NCBI GenBank assembly: GCA_934644965.1
Contig: CAKUDG010000014.1
Coordinates: 11,538-75,537, forward strand
Direction of reading: 5' to 3'
Source: an uncultured Victivallales bacterium
GTDB lineage: Bacteria > Verrucomicrobiota > Lentisphaeria > Victivallales > UBA1829
Length of the DNA: 64,000 nt
Below, one piece after another: positions 63,418 through 64,000 of the stretch. Each line of letters starts with the position of its first letter. The first letter of the stretch is position 1. The position numbers and the translations under genes were made by a program. Below the pieces are notes generated by a model, which worked only from the letters and a program-made list of their open reading frames with translations, did not search any database and had not been told where the DNA came from.

Positions 63418-63741
63418 ATGTTTGGCAAGATCAAGTTGGTATTCAGCGTAATTTGTTGGATTGTGCAGGGAATCATCAACGACATCCGGTACAAGCCCAA
63501 GTACGCTATATTCGAGGCAAGTTTTCTCGAGAACAAGGACCTGGATACACTCCATGATCCGGAAAACGGGCATCAGGTTGAAGTGGTGGAGCATCCAACC
63601 ACAGTGGATGTCATATTCTATCGTACATCCACAGATAAGGTACAGATATCACCACCTGTGTCTAGCTGGGGATATACGTTTATCAAGCACCAACTGAAAA
63701 CTGAAACACTGGATAAATTACGGACGTTCATCAGGCGATGA
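63418..63741 (+). CDS. 107-residue protein of unknown function
   Basis: Begins with a hydrophobic helix (IKLVFSVICWIVQGII), then a basic stretch and a soluble part (FEASFLENKDLDTLHDPENG ... VDVIFYRTSTDKVQISPPVSSWGYTFIKHQL). AGAGAGG lies 6-8 bases upstream of the ATG. No family recognised. Confidence 0.6.
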   Translation: MFGKIKLVFSVICWIVQGIINDIRYKPKYAIFEASFLENKDLDTLHDPENGHQVEVVEHPTTVDVIFYRTSTDKVQISPPVSSWGYTFIKHQLKTETLDKLRTFIRR

Positions 63742-63821
63742 ACTCAGTAGAAGTAAATTGAGTTTCGGTGAAAGGACGAACCGCATTGGATCAAAACAAC
63801 ATAACTGAAGCATGGTGGTAT

Positions 63822-64000
63822 ATGAGCAAGAGAGTTACCATGGCAATCACGACGATTGCAATCTTCCTGAGCAGCATCTTTCCGGTGATGGCGGGGCAGG
63901 AAATCGTTCCTGCGGATGTCACAGTCAAAGTGCAGTATCAACTGAAGATGGACGGTTACAATTCATGGACGACAACGAACGCTTCTTTGAGGGGAGCGGT
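63822..64000 (+). CDS. Exported protein, 5' part only
   Basis: MSKRVTMAITTIAIFLSSIF followed by PVMAG: a signal peptide with likely cleavage after VMA, then mature QEIVPADVTVKVQYQLKMDGYNSW. The frame is open to the window end, so the gene is truncated by the window. GGTGG lies upstream. Function unknown. Confidence 0.55.
   Translation, partial: MSKRVTMAITTIAIFLSSIFPVMAGQEIVPADVTVKVQYQLKMDGYNSWTTTNASLRGA

Overview
The window looks like a chromosomal piece of a Lentisphaerota-type bacterium (PVC group, Victivallis-like). I base this on the GC-rich, homopurine-rich DNA, a type IV prepilin-like protein of the short-leader/DUF1559 style, many small lipoproteins, a GH20-like enzyme and a large uncharacterised sugar-enzyme-like protein. 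The assignment is by eye and is moderate in confidence. Many promoters of the form TTGACA/TTGAAA-16..18-TATAAT can be read directly.

Positions 1-50,700 are ordinary core chromosome in short operons. They hold lysA, mreB, a pdxB-type dehydrogenase, a prepilin, lipoproteins, an aminopeptidase P, plsY-gpsA-YdjY-like, an OLD-like ATPase with TOPRIM, a GH20-like enzyme and a tandem pair of phosphohexomutases of which the first has lost its catalytic residues. They continue with a YugP-type metallopeptidase, asd, maf, an ornithine-lipid-like acyltransferase pair followed by a CobS-like membrane protein, a umuD-flavin reductase-umuC operon, a ThDP enzyme next to a sugar epimerase, a CPA2 antiporter, an M50 protease and xseA. 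The last part holds a 1635-residue AsmA-like protein, an AraC/PocR regulator, a secretin-like protein, an ECF sigma factor, a 747-residue unknown, rarA, a DUF1835 protein, two lipoproteins and rsmE. Several conserved enzymes here carry acidic, Gly- or Ser-rich low-complexity inserts.

At 50,696-50,772 lies tRNA-Ala(GGC). From there to the window end the DNA changes character: less GC-rich, short genes, strong Shine-Dalgarno sites, no homopurine inserts, perfect hairpins and decayed fragments. I read it as an accessory island that starts with a P4/D5-type helicase, followed by a W/C-repeat protein and an AAA-ATPase-like/PD-(D/E)XK protein on the opposite strand. No integrase is seen, and the far end of the island lies outside the window.

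The best candidate for an undescribed system is the + strand operon 55,797-62,551, closed by a clear terminator at 62,582-62,611. It encodes a small acidic protein, a helical 330-residue protein, a 641-residue fusion (coiled coil, propeller-like repeats and a DnaJ C-terminal substrate-binding region without a J domain), a Ycf46-type AAA+ ATPase, a four-helix membrane protein, two tiny proteins, an EcsC-family protein and a zinc ribbon. It is preceded by a 117-nt imperfect palindrome (55,579-55,695) whose base coincides with the expected transcription start of a TTGACA promoter. This could be a structured RNA belonging to the system. I infer a protein-remodelling/membrane-linked stress or defence function, which is unproven.
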